DNA of 64,000 nt. Source: Bacteroidota bacterium. Lineage in GTDB: Bacteria > Bacteroidota > Bacteroidia > Sphingobacteriales > Sphingobacteriaceae. The notes beneath the pieces were generated by a model that saw only the letters and a list, made by a program, of their open reading frames with translations, had not been told where the DNA came from and made no database searches. Where the stretch lies: positions 372,001 to 436,000 of the forward strand of contig JAEXHI010000031.1 of assembly GCA_023450085.1 (NCBI GenBank). Direction: 5' to 3'. Within the stretch, counting starts at the first letter, position 1. Every line of letters begins with the position of its first letter. Both the position numbers and the translations under genes were made by a program. Below are positions 25,997-36,000 of this stretch, in pieces.

Positions 25997-28993
25997 TTAG
26001 AAGTTTACGTTTAGACCGAACATGTAAGAGCGTGCGGTTGGGAAAGATGCCATCCAAGTGTTGTCGTAATTAAGTACTTGTCTAATGTTAGAGAAAGTAT
26101 CTAGATTGTTCACACTTGCATTGATATCAATACCGCTTAATCCTATCTTCTTAGCAATGTTTTGTGGAACTCTGTATCCGAAAGTAATGTTCCTAATTTG
26201 TACATAGTTTACTTTTTTGTAGTAACCATGTTGAAGTGTATTTAGGTAAGCAGGAGAAACAATGGTACCGCCTGTATTTTCTGGCGTCCAGTAGTTTGCA
26301 TTATGTACATAATTGGTGATACCAAAGGTCCAAGCACCCATGTTGGCCATGTGATCATCACGCCATACACCAAAAACACCGGTTACTAGCGCTGAGGCAT
26401 AAAAATTCTTATAACTGAACCTATTGGCAAATGAAGCGGTGTAACGAGGGTTTTTAGAACCTATGATCGTTCTGTCTTTGGCATCAATGATACCATCACC
26501 ATTTACATCCTGAACTTTTGCCCCACCTGGTATACCGCTTGGCTGTATATTATAATTCTCATTAGCTTGCCATATACCAACTACGTTATAGTCAAAAAAT
26601 ATTCTCAGAGGCTTACCTATGTACCAATTGTTGCCAATATCGTCTAAGCCATCACCTCTTAGCTCTACAATCTTGTCTCTATTTAATGAAAACACACTGG
26701 TTGAACTCCAAGAGAAGTCTCTTCCTTTAATGTTTACAGAATTTAAAGTTACCTCAAGCCCTTTGTTTTGGGTTGCACCAATATTATCCCAAATCCTGTT
26801 GTATCCGTTCATAATAGGCACGGTGCGTAACATCAACAAATCTCTGGTTTTAGAAATATAGGCATCAATAGTACCACTTAACCTATTTTTAAATAACTGG
26901 AAATCGATACCAAGGTTGGTAGAATAGGTTGTTTCCCATTTTAAGCTAGGATTACCAATACCATCACCAGCTAGGTATGCCGTGGTAACTGCTTGGCCAG
27001 CATCTCCCCAAATATATTTTACGCTAGAGTACAAACGGTCTAGGGTTCTGTACGGAGTAATGGCTTGGTTACCGTTAGCGCCATAAGAAAGACGTATTTT
27101 CAGCATGTCTAACCAGCTTACTTTATTTTTAAGGAAGCTTTCTTCGCCAATGTGCCACGCTGCTGCTGCTACTGGAAAAAATGCATATTTATTATTTACG
27201 CCAAATACTGAAGCACCATCTGTACGTGCTGTTAGGGTTAGCATATATTTACCTTTATAGGCATAGTTTACCCTACCCATGTAAGATAGCATGGCCGTTT
27301 CTGATAGTGAAGATCCATTGGTAACCAAACGCTCGGCACTACCTATCATAAAATACTCGGTATCATCGGTTACAAAACCTTTTCCGCTTTGAGATGTGCC
27401 CCAACTTTTGGTTTGCTGCATACTGAACAAGCCTGTCACATCAAAACGGTGATCGCCAATTTCACGCTCGTATCTTAATAGATTTTCCCAAGTATAGTCG
27501 TTGTAATGTGAGTTGTTAATGGAAGCACTACCACCCACTTGGGTTGCAGATTCCATTCCCTCAAAGGTATCACGTCCGTAATAGGTACCGGTAAAACCAC
27601 TTCGGTAGTTATATCCAAAATTTGATCTTAACGATAGGCCTTTTACCGGTAATAGGATATTGGCATAACCAGAAAGAAAGAAGTTATTACTGTAACTATC
27701 CTGAACCGCATTTACATTACGCATAGGATTGGCAATTAGCGCATACTCCATAGGTTCTGGCACATATCTACCGCTTGCATCTTTATAGGCTCCATACGGA
27801 CTTTGTTTAATGGCATGCTCAAGATTTGGCGTTACCCCACCATCACTTTTTCTGGTATACTGCATCCCCACACCAATGGTTAGCCACTTATTAAAGGTCT
27901 GATCAAGGTTGGTGGTCATGTTTAATCGAGACAAACGCGAATTGTACACTACGCCTTCTTGCTGTAGTGCAGCTAAGGAAGCCATATATTTAGTGCTTTC
28001 TGTACCTCCCGAAACACTCAATTGGTGATCTGTGGTAACTGCTCTTCTGAAAACATAGTCTTGCCAATTATGTGTAATACCGTTTGCATAGTTTTGACGC
28101 TCGGTGATACTCACTATTTCTCCTGCAATTGGATCCAGCAAATCACCGGTTTGCCCTAATCTTAGCCTACTGATATCTTGTTGAAAACGGATGTATTCAT
28201 TAGGTCCCATTACATCTATTCTTTGCATAGGCTCGGCCATGCCCAGTTGTCCGCGATAGGCTACTGATGCTTTACCTAACGCCCCTCTTTTGGTTTGGAT
28301 TAAAACTACCCCGTTAGAACCTCTAGAACCATAAATAGCTACTGCTGAAGCATCTTTAAGGACAGACATACTTTCTACGTTGTTTGGATCGATATCTGCA
28401 AGCGAACCACTATAAGGAATACCATCCAAAACAATTAATGGATTGTTGCTAGCCGATAGAGAGTTCTCTCCACGGATCAATAAGGTTTGGGCTGCACCCG
28501 GAGCTGCATTGGCAGATGTAATGGAAAAACCTGCTACCTGACCTACCAAACGGTCCATTAAGTTAGGGGTAGACACCATGCTTAACTGCTCTTTGCCTAC
28601 TACTGCCAAACCACCTGTTAAATCTTTTTTCTTGGCGGTACCATAACCTATAACCACTACTTGGTCTAAGGTTTTATCGCCCGACATTTTCACATTGACG
28701 GTACCAGTTGGGTTGACTTTAATTTCTTGTGGATCGAAGCCGATGTAAGAAAAAACCAAAGTGGCATCTGGTGCAGCCTGTATGGTATAGTTTCCATCTA
28801 CATCGGTTAGTGTTCCCATTTTAGTTCCTTTGATAATTACTGAAACACCTACCAGCACTTCCCCCTTCTCATCAGTAACTTTTCCTTTAACTTTAATCGG
28901 ATCTTGTTGTGAATAGCTGTAATTTGTTGCCATCAGCAGGATGACAATCATCATTAGCCAGCTCTTGAGCTTGATGTGTAATTCTTTTATCAT
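25997..28993 (-). CDS. susC: SusC/RagA family TonB-linked outer membrane transporter
   Basis: A 998-residue outer membrane protein with a signal peptide ending NYSYSQQ. A carboxypeptidase-regulatory-like domain follows (VKGKVTDEKGEVLVGVSVII, about 34-110), then a TonB-box region (DQVVVIGYGTAKKKDLTG). The plug has LLIRGENSLSASNNPLIVLDG and VLKDASAVAIYGSRGSNGVV, and the large barrel ends FGLNVNF. It imports oligosaccharides released at the surface, driven by TonB. It is the first gene of operon A, behind a roughly 450-nt leader and the regulatory site at 29448-29512. No STN domain is present, so control is by the HTCS regulator, not sigma/FecR. Confidence 0.93.
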   Translation of the reverse strand: MIKELHIKLKSWLMMIVILLMATNYSYSQQDPIKVKGKVTDEKGEVLVGVSVIIKGTKMGTLTDVDGNYTIQAAPDATLVFSYIGFDPQEIKVNPTGTVNVKMSGDKTLDQVVVIGYGTAKKKDLTGGLAVVGKEQLSMVSTPNLMDRLVGQVAGFSITSANAAPGAAQTLLIRGENSLSASNNPLIVLDGIPYSGSLADIDPNNVESMSVLKDASAVAIYGSRGSNGVVLIQTKRGALGKASVAYRGQLGMAEPMQRIDVMGPNEYIRFQQDISRLRLGQTGDLLDPIAGEIVSITERQNYANGITHNWQDYVFRRAVTTDHQLSVSGGTESTKYMASLAALQQEGVVYNSRLSRLNMTTNLDQTFNKWLTIGVGMQYTRKSDGGVTPNLEHAIKQSPYGAYKDASGRYVPEPMEYALIANPMRNVNAVQDSYSNNFFLSGYANILLPVKGLSLRSNFGYNYRSGFTGTYYGRDTFEGMESATQVGGSASINNSHYNDYTWENLLRYEREIGDHRFDVTGLFSMQQTKSWGTSQSGKGFVTDDTEYFMIGSAERLVTNGSSLSETAMLSYMGRVNYAYKGKYMLTLTARTDGASVFGVNNKYAFFPVAAAAWHIGEESFLKNKVSWLDMLKIRLSYGANGNQAITPYRTLDRLYSSVKYIWGDAGQAVTTAYLAGDGIGNPSLKWETTYSTNLGIDFQLFKNRLSGTIDAYISKTRDLLMLRTVPIMNGYNRIWDNIGATQNKGLEVTLNSVNIKGRDFSWSSTSVFSLNRDKIVELRGDGLDDIGNNWYIGKPLRIFFDYNVVGIWQANENYNIQPSGIPGGAKVQDVNGDGIIDAKDRTIIGSKNPRYTASFANRFSYKNFYASALVTGVFGVWRDDHMANMGAWTFGITNYVHNANYWTPENTGGTIVSPAYLNTLQHGYYKKVNYVQIRNITFGYRVPQNIAKKIGLSGIDINASVNNLDTFSNIRQVLNYDNTWMASFPTARSYMFGLNVNF

Positions 28994-29236
28994 TTAGTTT
29001 TATATTGGTTAGCATTAAAAAAATATTCGTTCGTGTCTTGCGCTGCTAAATGGAGCGAAGAAAAGCTAGGTTCATTTAAGTTTGGCGATAGGCTTTGGTT
29101 TTGTTTTGTTCAACTTCTATTTCTTATTGCCGAGGTTCAAGCTTTCTGTTATACAGAGTCAGCAAGGATCAGCTTTATGAGTTCATCAATGATTGACGTT
29201 TGGGACCACAAAAGGGAATACTCAAAAATGTTTTTT

Positions 29237-29416
29237 CTACAGCCATCGAAGGGTCTTCAGCAAAGACCATACTTTAGCCATAGGATTTTTAACCTGGTGA
29301 TTTAAGGGAATTAAAAACGGAGAATGAGGGGCTCTGTAAAATGTGCTACAAGACCTTGAATTTTTAGGGCTCGGCTGATTAGCTACCGCTAATACAATTA
29401 GTTGGTTAGTTTTCAT
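29237..29416 (-). CDS. Possible short leader ORF in the susC 5' region
   Basis: A 59-codon frame (MKTNQLIVLAVANQPSPKNS...) starts about 25 nt downstream of the inferred susC transcription start and ends about 240 nt before susC. It has a short hydrophobic start but no recognised domain and could be chance. It is listed because it is the only open frame on the coding strand of an unusually long leader. The rest of the gap 28994-29236 shows nothing supportable. Confidence 0.2.
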   Translation of the reverse strand: MKTNQLIVLAVANQPSPKNSRSCSTFYRAPHSPFLIPLNHQVKNPMAKVWSLLKTLRWL

Positions 29417-29447
29417 ACTTGGTTCTAGGTTGTACAAATGGTTATGA

Positions 29448-29512
29448 CAAAACTAAATACACAAATACATCCCTAGGGTTCGTTTTTGTACGAAAATGGT
29501 TTGGTTTTGTAC
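29448..29512 (-). promoter_or_regulatory. Operon A promoter with HTCS-type operator (site A)
   Basis: The -7 box TAGTTTTG (minus strand) is at 29455-29448. After a 28-bp spacer, two direct copies of TTTTGTAC (plus-strand reading) start at 29484 and 29505, exactly 21 bp apart. The first copy extends to TTTTGTACGAAAATGGTT. Sites B and C have the same architecture, so this is a probable operator for the HTCS regulator encoded at 33041-37111. Confidence 0.7.
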
Positions 29513-29581
29513 AACCTGAAGGATTGTGTACGTTTTTATACCTACTTTAAAAGAAAAATGGCTTATCGAACAGGTAAATAC

Positions 29582-30799
29582 CTATTGTGCAATGGTTTTC
29601 ACATGATCAACTCTTACTGAATCGCTTTGCTCGACATCTATGGGAGCGCCATCACCGAAATAGAAAATATCCCTAAAACTAGCTTCGGAAATTCCTTTGG
29701 CTTTTACTGGATAATGAGTGATGAGATTCCTTACAAATAGACCTTTGATATTTGCAGTATGCTCAACCACCAAGCCTTGTTTGGATAAAGGACTAATGAT
29801 CATGTTTTCGATAAATACATTCCTGATCCTTAATTTGCCTATTGGCATAATGCGGATTGCTCGGTGGGAAAGGGAATAGAAATCTTGCCAGTTTTGGAGA
29901 TAGATATTCGAAATGTTATCTATCTCGCCACGGTATATAGAACCGCTTACTACGTTGACATTTTCCTTACCTGCTTCTACTCCTGTATCTGTTAATCCGA
30001 TATTGATAAAATCATCGCCGCTATTGCCTTTGCAGTTGGAAATGGTGATGTTCTTGCACCCAAATCTTACGCCTAAACCATCTTGGTTCAATACCTGACG
30101 ATCTGTACCCTCCACATTAATGGCTTGTCTTACCTTAAAAGTGATATCTTTCACCATACCATTACTGCAACGTTCCAATACTAAACCATGTGCGTGGTAA
30201 TCTTTTAAAACAATACCACTAATTTCAAAAACATCTACATGGGCCAATATAATGGCATGATTACGCCAGCCTCCTTTTTGGTTTTCATTAGGTTTGTCGG
30301 CGTCGCTTCCGTATGATTGTCCAAAGCCATTAGGAGATTTGGATAAAACTTTATTGTGATCGCCTGTAGCTCTAGGGTTGTTGGCTCCTTCTAAAAGCAC
30401 ATTACCTTTTCCTGTGATTTTAATGTTTTTTAAAGGGGCAATATTGGTAATGCCTAATCCTGCATTTGCCGAACGGATAAAATTGTCCCTGCATTTATCT
30501 GATAATTTAATTTTGCAATTGTTGAGTTCTAGTTCAAAATCCCCAGGCAACAAAATGGCTTGATCAATTAACCATACATCGGTTTTTGCTACGGCATCAT
30601 ATCTTGGGATGACTACTTTTCCCGTGGTTTTCTTCGCTTCGTCTATCGCTTTTTGTATCCGTTCTGATTGAGAACCTTTAGTATACAAATTTGGACTGTG
30701 ATAGGTTTCAGCTGGCTTTTGTGCTTTAACCGTTAATAAAAAAGTGAAACTGCACATGCATACGCAGAACATTAAGATTGCTTTCTTGGAGATTGCCAT
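29582..30799 (-). CDS. GH28-like right-handed beta-helix protein
   Basis: A 405-residue secreted protein (signal to about LLTVKAQ, residue 27). It contains repeated short strands typical of a parallel beta-helix, such as HGLVLERCSNGMVKDITF and CKNITISNCKGNSGDDFINI. Polygalacturonase (GH28) motifs are partly present: Asn238-Gln-Asp240 for NTD and Gly261-Asp-Asp263 for GDD. The third and fourth motifs read SHR (311-313) and RIM (316-318) where SHG and RIK are expected. It may act on an unusual uronic-acid linkage or may have changed activity. It is co-transcribed behind GH88 (70 bp gap) from site B. No polysaccharide lyase is seen in the window. Confidence 0.7.
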   Translation of the reverse strand: MAISKKAILMFCVCMCSFTFLLTVKAQKPAETYHSPNLYTKGSQSERIQKAIDEAKKTTGKVVIPRYDAVAKTDVWLIDQAILLPGDFELELNNCKIKLSDKCRDNFIRSANAGLGITNIAPLKNIKITGKGNVLLEGANNPRATGDHNKVLSKSPNGFGQSYGSDADKPNENQKGGWRNHAIILAHVDVFEISGIVLKDYHAHGLVLERCSNGMVKDITFKVRQAINVEGTDRQVLNQDGLGVRFGCKNITISNCKGNSGDDFINIGLTDTGVEAGKENVNVVSGSIYRGEIDNISNIYLQNWQDFYSLSHRAIRIMPIGKLRIRNVFIENMIISPLSKQGLVVEHTANIKGLFVRNLITHYPVKAKGISEASFRDIFYFGDGAPIDVEQSDSVRVDHVKTIAQ

Positions 30800-30869
30800 G
30801 GTTATGATTTTGTAACGATGAGGTATTTAACAGTAAGAATACTTGTTTTTTCTATGATTTGAGGAATAT

Positions 30870-32063
30870 TTATAACCTTTTCTTTAATCTGATTAATGCT
30901 TCTAAGTAATAATAATCGGCATAGGTCAATGGAACATCTACCTCTGATTTGAAAGGGAAGGCACCAGTACTGTGCTTAAGGATAAAATCTCCATTTTCGC
31001 CCAGTTTGGCTGTATATTCTTTAGACGAAAGGGTCCTAATTTGTGTACCTACTACGTCCATATACTTCTTTTTCAATTTGGCATCTACAAAATCGCTCAG
31101 TTCCACTAAAGCCGAGGCCATGATACAAGCTGCAGAAGCATCGCGGTTGGTGTTTGGAATTTGTGGTGCGTTATAATCCCAATAAGGAATAAAATCCTTT
31201 GGCATTTGCGGGTGATTGATCAAGAAGTTGGCGATATTTTTGGCCTGCTCCAAATAGCGTTGATCTTTTGTTTCTCGATAGAGGTAAGTATAACCATACA
31301 AGCCCCAAGCTTGTCCGCGGCTCCATGCAGACTCGTCAGCAGCTCCTTGATGGGTTTGCTTCAAATGCGGAACGCCAGATTTTCGGTCGTATGAAACCAC
31401 ATGATAAGAACTGTAATCAGGGCGAAAATGATATTTCATGGTTTTATCGGCATGGGAAATGGCTATTTTTCGAAAGTTTTCGTCTTTAGCATAATTAGCG
31501 GCCCATAACATCAATTCGAGGTTCATCAGGTTATCAATAATCACGGGATATTGCCATACTTCTTGTTTGTGGTCCCATGAACGGATCAACCCTACGTTTG
31601 GATCAAAACGGGTAGCCAACGATTTTGCTCCCGTTAACAGCACTTCTTTGTAATGCTCGTCGCCAGTTAAACGCAAACCATTTCCAAAACTACAGTAGAG
31701 CATAAATCCCACATCATGGTTATCGGTAGTATATTTTTCTCGTTCTACCCTATCGGTATACATTTTAGCATATTTCAGTACTTCCTGGTTTTTGTTGTTT
31801 TCATACAAATACCAAAGTGTGCCTGGGAAAAATCCACTGCACCACCATCTGGAATCGGAAGAAACGTCTTTGCCATTTTCAAAAGTTCTAGGTAACCGGC
31901 CTGCTTGATTTTCGTACTTTTTAGCCATGAGCAAACTTTGCTGCTCCGCAAAATCAAAGGCTTTATTGACTACATTTTTTAAGGATTGGGCTTTGGTTTG
32001 TTGGCCCGTAATAAGGAGTGCTATCAAAAATAGCTTAGAGAAAGATTTTCTCATGTTGTTCAT
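30870..32063 (-). CDS. GH88 unsaturated glucuronyl hydrolase-like enzyme
   Basis: A 397-residue protein with a signal peptide (cleavage near QQTKAQS, about residue 26). A second Met at codon 4 is an equally good start. It has an alpha6/alpha6-barrel GH88 signature: TTDNHDVGF with Asp117, IIDNLMNLELMLWAA with Asp177 and GAADESAWSRGQAWGLYGYT. The Asp pair matches the two catalytic-site Asp of Bacillus UGL (88 and 149) in order and spacing. The family hydrates and cleaves 4,5-unsaturated uronic acids at the non-reducing end of lyase products. It is first in operon B with the GH28-like gene, directly downstream of regulatory site B. Confidence 0.88.
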   Translation of the reverse strand: MNNMRKSFSKLFLIALLITGQQTKAQSLKNVVNKAFDFAEQQSLLMAKKYENQAGRLPRTFENGKDVSSDSRWWCSGFFPGTLWYLYENNKNQEVLKYAKMYTDRVEREKYTTDNHDVGFMLYCSFGNGLRLTGDEHYKEVLLTGAKSLATRFDPNVGLIRSWDHKQEVWQYPVIIDNLMNLELMLWAANYAKDENFRKIAISHADKTMKYHFRPDYSSYHVVSYDRKSGVPHLKQTHQGAADESAWSRGQAWGLYGYTYLYRETKDQRYLEQAKNIANFLINHPQMPKDFIPYWDYNAPQIPNTNRDASAACIMASALVELSDFVDAKLKKKYMDVVGTQIRTLSSKEYTAKLGENGDFILKHSTGAFPFKSEVDVPLTYADYYYLEALIRLKKRL

Positions 32064-32153
32064 TTATTTTGGTTTAGGAAATACGTTGTTGATTGTTGGC
32101 TAATAGCTCACGATTACTTTCACACAAGGTTTTCGGGATTTATTTGGCGTTTC

Positions 32154-32217
32154 CAAAACTAGTATAAACGTTATTCGAAAAGGTTCGTTTTTGTACGGAA
32201 ATGGTTCTCTTTCGTAC
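32154..32217 (-). promoter_or_regulatory. Operon B promoter with HTCS-type operator (site B)
   Basis: The -7 box TAGTTTTG (minus strand) is at 32161-32154. After 27 bp come TTTTGTAC at 32189 and TTTCGTAC at 32210, 21 bp apart. The first copy reads TTTTGTACGGAAATGGTT and the second TTTCGTACAGGGATTGGTT. The inferred transcription start lies about 85 nt before the GH88 start. Confidence 0.7.
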
Positions 32218-32231
32218 AGGGATTGGTTAAC

Positions 32232-32292
32232 CCTCTCTCCGCTGTGCGGTTTCTCTCCCTACGAGGGAGAGAGAAGCGTTTGGGTAAAGTTA
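32232..32292. repeat. Interspersed repeat with CTCTCCCT hairpin, copy 2
   Basis: This resembles 11151-11211: CCCTCTCTCCG, then TTCTCTCCCTACGAGGGAGA and GAAGCGTTTGGGTAAAGTT. The hairpin is at about 32251-32272. It abuts regulatory site B. Confidence 0.5.
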
Positions 32293-32329
32293 GGAGCTTT
32301 TCCATAAACCGAAATTCCGTTCACCGAAG

Positions 32330-32928
32330 CGTCATTCCCGTGAAAACGGGAATCCTAAAGCATATTGAAGCCAACTAATGCATTAAGATCCTGAAATAAA
32401 TTCAGGATGGCGGTAAACGAGCGGTCAGTGCAAAGCTGACAATGATGGATAAGGAAAAGCCTGTGGTGTGGAAGACGGGGAGCCTTGCCGTTCATCGGGG
32501 CGTCATTCCCGTGAAAACGGGAATCCTAAAGCATATTGAAGTCGACTAATGCATTAAGATCCTGAAATAAATTCAGGATGACGGTTAAAAGAACGGTCAG
32601 TGCAAAGCTGACAATGATGGATAAGGAAAAGCCTGTGGTGTGGAAGATGGGGAGCCTTGCCGTTCATCGGAGCGTCATTCCCGTGAAAACGGGAATCCTA
32701 AAGCATATTGAAGCCGACTAATGCATTACGATCCTGAAATAAATTCAGGATGACGGTAAACGAGCGGTCAATGCAAAGCTGACAATGATGGAAAAGGAAA
32801 AGCCTGCGGTGTAGAAGACGGGGAACCGTGCCGTTCATCGGAGCGTCATTCCCGTGAAAACGGGAATCCTAAAGCACATTGAAGCCGACTAATGTATTAC
32901 GATCCTGAAATAAATTCAGGATGACGTA
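32330..32928. repeat. Tandem array: three full and one partial copy of a ~171-bp unit
   Basis: Unit starts (CGTCATTCCCGTG) are at 32330, 32501, 32673 and 32844, and copies differ at only a few bases. Each full unit holds three hairpins: ATTCCCGT-gaaa-ACGGGAAT, ATCCTGAA-taaa-TTCAGGAT and GTCAG-tgcaaa-CTGAC (the last with a G-C pair shift). No ORF is conserved across units. The array lies between the 3' end of the HTCS gene and the operon B promoter. Confidence 0.85.
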
Positions 32929-32940
32929 ATATGGCGCAAA

Positions 32941-33035
32941 TGAGATCCTTCGTTGCACTCTGGATGACAGCAATGAATGAACAGTGAAACAATGACCTAA
33001 TGAACCAATAAACCAGTGAACAATTGAACCAATGA
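32941..33035. repeat. GAGATCCTTCG...GGATGAC element plus TGAAC low-complexity block
   Basis: GAGATCCTTCGTTGCACTC then TGGATGACAG is at 32941-32970. A run of variants of AATGAACAATTGAACCAATG follows to 33035. Both blocks recur in the composite repeats near 54.2-57.1 kb. Confidence 0.6.
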
Positions 33036-33040
33036 ACAAA

Positions 33041-36000
33041 TTACTTCTTTCCAGTTCCAGTGGAAGATTTTTTCTTCATTTCAGATGGGCTTATTTCGAA
33101 TTGCTTTTTGAAACATACACTGAAATACTTGGCATTATTGAACCCTGTTTGGTAAGCTACTTCTGCTACCGTTAAATCTGATTTTTCTAACAAATAGGCA
33201 CTTCTTTTCAAGCGGATATTTAAAATAAACTCCTTGATGGACATGCCTACAATGTCATGTATTTTTTGGTAGAGGATTGTTCTTCCCACATTCATATCTG
33301 ATACAAAATCGTCTACCGAGTAATTGGCATTGGCTATATTTTGTTCAATCACTTTCATGGCCTTCATCAATAACTCTTCATCCATTGATGTAATGGTCAC
33401 ATTAGCCGGATCCACTTGAATACGTTTGCTGTATTTTTCCTTAAGTTCCTTTTGGTTCTTCAAAATGGTGTCTATCTGCTGTAACAGATAGTCCACATCA
33501 AAAGGTTTATCAATAAATACGCTAGCACCATATTCGAGCGCCTTAATTTTATTCTGGTTGTCATCGCCATTACCCGAGATCATGATGATAGGGATGTGAC
33601 TGGTTTTAAAGTTATGCCTTAAACTACGGCAAACCTCAAATCCATTCTTGTTAGGCATCACCAAATCGGTAATGATCAGTTGTGGATAGATTTTTTCGGC
33701 TTTGATCAAACCTTCCACCCCATCGCTGGCGGTGTACACATTATATCGTTCCGAAAGCCTTTGCTCCATATAGGCACGCATAGCCGGATCATCTTCAATT
33801 AACAATAAACTATTGGCTTTTCTGGCACTGGTGGTGGCATTTTCTGATTCCTCAGTATCCAATATGATATCGTCTATTTCCGAAATGGTGTAATCGTAAA
33901 CATTCGACTGCATATCTCCAGTGCTAGCCTGTGTCTTTAATGGCAACATAATGGTAAAGGATACTTTATCAGCCTTATTTACCATCCATATTTGTCCGCC
34001 AAGCACGTCAACCAATTCTTTCACAATGGCAAGCCCTAAACCTGAACTTTCTTCAAAGGTTGGCCTATGCGACGACAGACGGTTAAAAGAAGTAAACAAG
34101 GTGGCTATTTGTTCTTCCGAAAAGCCATCGCCACTGTTAAGCACTTCAATAGAGATATAAGCCGTTTCCTGTTCGTCCAAAGGTTGTGCAAGTCTTTGCT
34201 TTTCCTCTTCGGTAGCGGCATAAATACGTACCCCCACATAACCTTTGTTTGGAGTATACTTTAAGGCATTGGAGAACAGGTTGGTCAAAATTTTCTCAAT
34301 CACATCGTAATCAAAAGCCACCTGCAGGTTATCCTGATAAGTAGAAATATTGGTTTCTATTTCCTTTTTATTGGCATATAATTCGAATAGTCCAAAAACG
34401 TCTCTCACAAAGTTGATGAAATCACCAATTTGCGGATTGAGCGTTATTTTTTGACTTTCTATTTCTCTAAAACGTAGCAATTGACTAATCATCCGCTGAA
34501 TGCGGGTTACGTTTTTCTCAATCAAACCCATGTAGCCCTTAGCACTATCATTGGTACCCAAGGTTTCTTTAAGCTGTTTAAGCGGTTGTAGCACCAGTGT
34601 GAGTGGTGTTTTTAAATCGTGGGAAATATTGGTGAAGAAATCGGTACGTGCCTGGTTCAGTTCACGCATATTTTTTTCTTTCAATGCCTCTAAGGCCAAT
34701 CTTTCATTAAAAACTTTTTTATTGGTGTAATATCTGGTGATGAAAAACAACAGTGCAAAGGCTAAAGCGATGTAAAAACAATAGGCCCACCACGACAAGA
34801 AAAACGGAGGATCTACGTGAATGTAAAGTCTTGAAATTTGATCACCCCAAAGACCATCATTGTTAGAGGCTTTGATTTCGAAGGTATAATCGCCGCTAGG
34901 GAGATTAAGGAACTGCACCGATCTTTGATTATTATAAATGATCTGCCACTTTTCACCCAATCCTTTCATACGATAAGCAAATTGGTTTTTATCTGCCGAC
35001 AAATAACTATCTGCTGAGAACCTGATTTCGACATTAGACTGTTTACTGCTGAGCCTTATCCTATTTTCCTTTTGATTAGATAAGCTGGCAATATCTTTGG
35101 CTAAAGGCGATTGTTCTGTTTGCGGGGTAATTTGCTTATTGTTAACGAAAAACCCTGTAAAGAAAACCCTAGGTTTTTGTGGATTTTTATTCAAATAAGC
35201 AGGGTCAAAAAGCAGGAATCCATTGGTTCCGCCAAATAACATCTCTCCTTTTGAGGTTTTGTAAGCCGCACGAATGTAAAATGAACCACAGCTATTTTCT
35301 TGGTAAAACCGTGCTTTTTCAAAAGCCTTTGTTTTGGCATCGTAATAGTAAAGTCCGTCGCTGGTACTTAACCACATGTTTTTAGAAGCATTGTCTTCCA
35401 AAATACCGAACACCATTTTTGCAGGCAGGCCATTGGTACTGCTGTAATTTACATAGCTGCCATTAGGCTTAAGCACATTAACCCCCTTGCCTAAGGTGCC
35501 CAACCATAAATCGCCGTTAGCAGCCAAATAAAAACTGCATAGGTAATTGGCAGAATAGGAAGCATCTTTGATCATATAATGCTTCAATACTTTTTGCGTA
35601 TTTGGGTCAACTACGAAAAGTCCCTGATGGGTAACTAAACAAATTTGATTTTGCTTGTTCAGAAACAGGGCCTCGATTTCCAAGTACAATTTCTCGCCAT
35701 TGGTTCCAATTACCCTGGTCATTTCAATAGGCCCCTGCGCTGTTTTCTTATAAAAGAAAGACTTGTCGGGATCAGTCATCCACCAAGTACCTTGCTGATC
35801 ACGTACATAGTCATAAACGGTTAGGGGCTGCTTGCTTTCTGGAGATAGAAAACCAAGACTGCCAAATCTTCCCGAGCTGATATCGTAAGTACCAATACCC
35901 CCGCTAAATGCCGAGATGTACAATTGCTTACTTTGCGGATCAAACTTAAGGCGCTTGATCATGTTGGAGTTAGGCGAGTTACCTGTTGATTTTACGAAAT

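Noticed and set aside
29033..29305. 90-codon plus-strand frame in the susC leader region
   Set aside because: It runs antisense to the leader, has no recognised domain, no -7 box and a composition that looks like chance.
32330..32928. CRISPR array
   Set aside because: Units of 171 bp are nearly identical throughout, with no alternation of short repeats and unique spacers and no cas genes.
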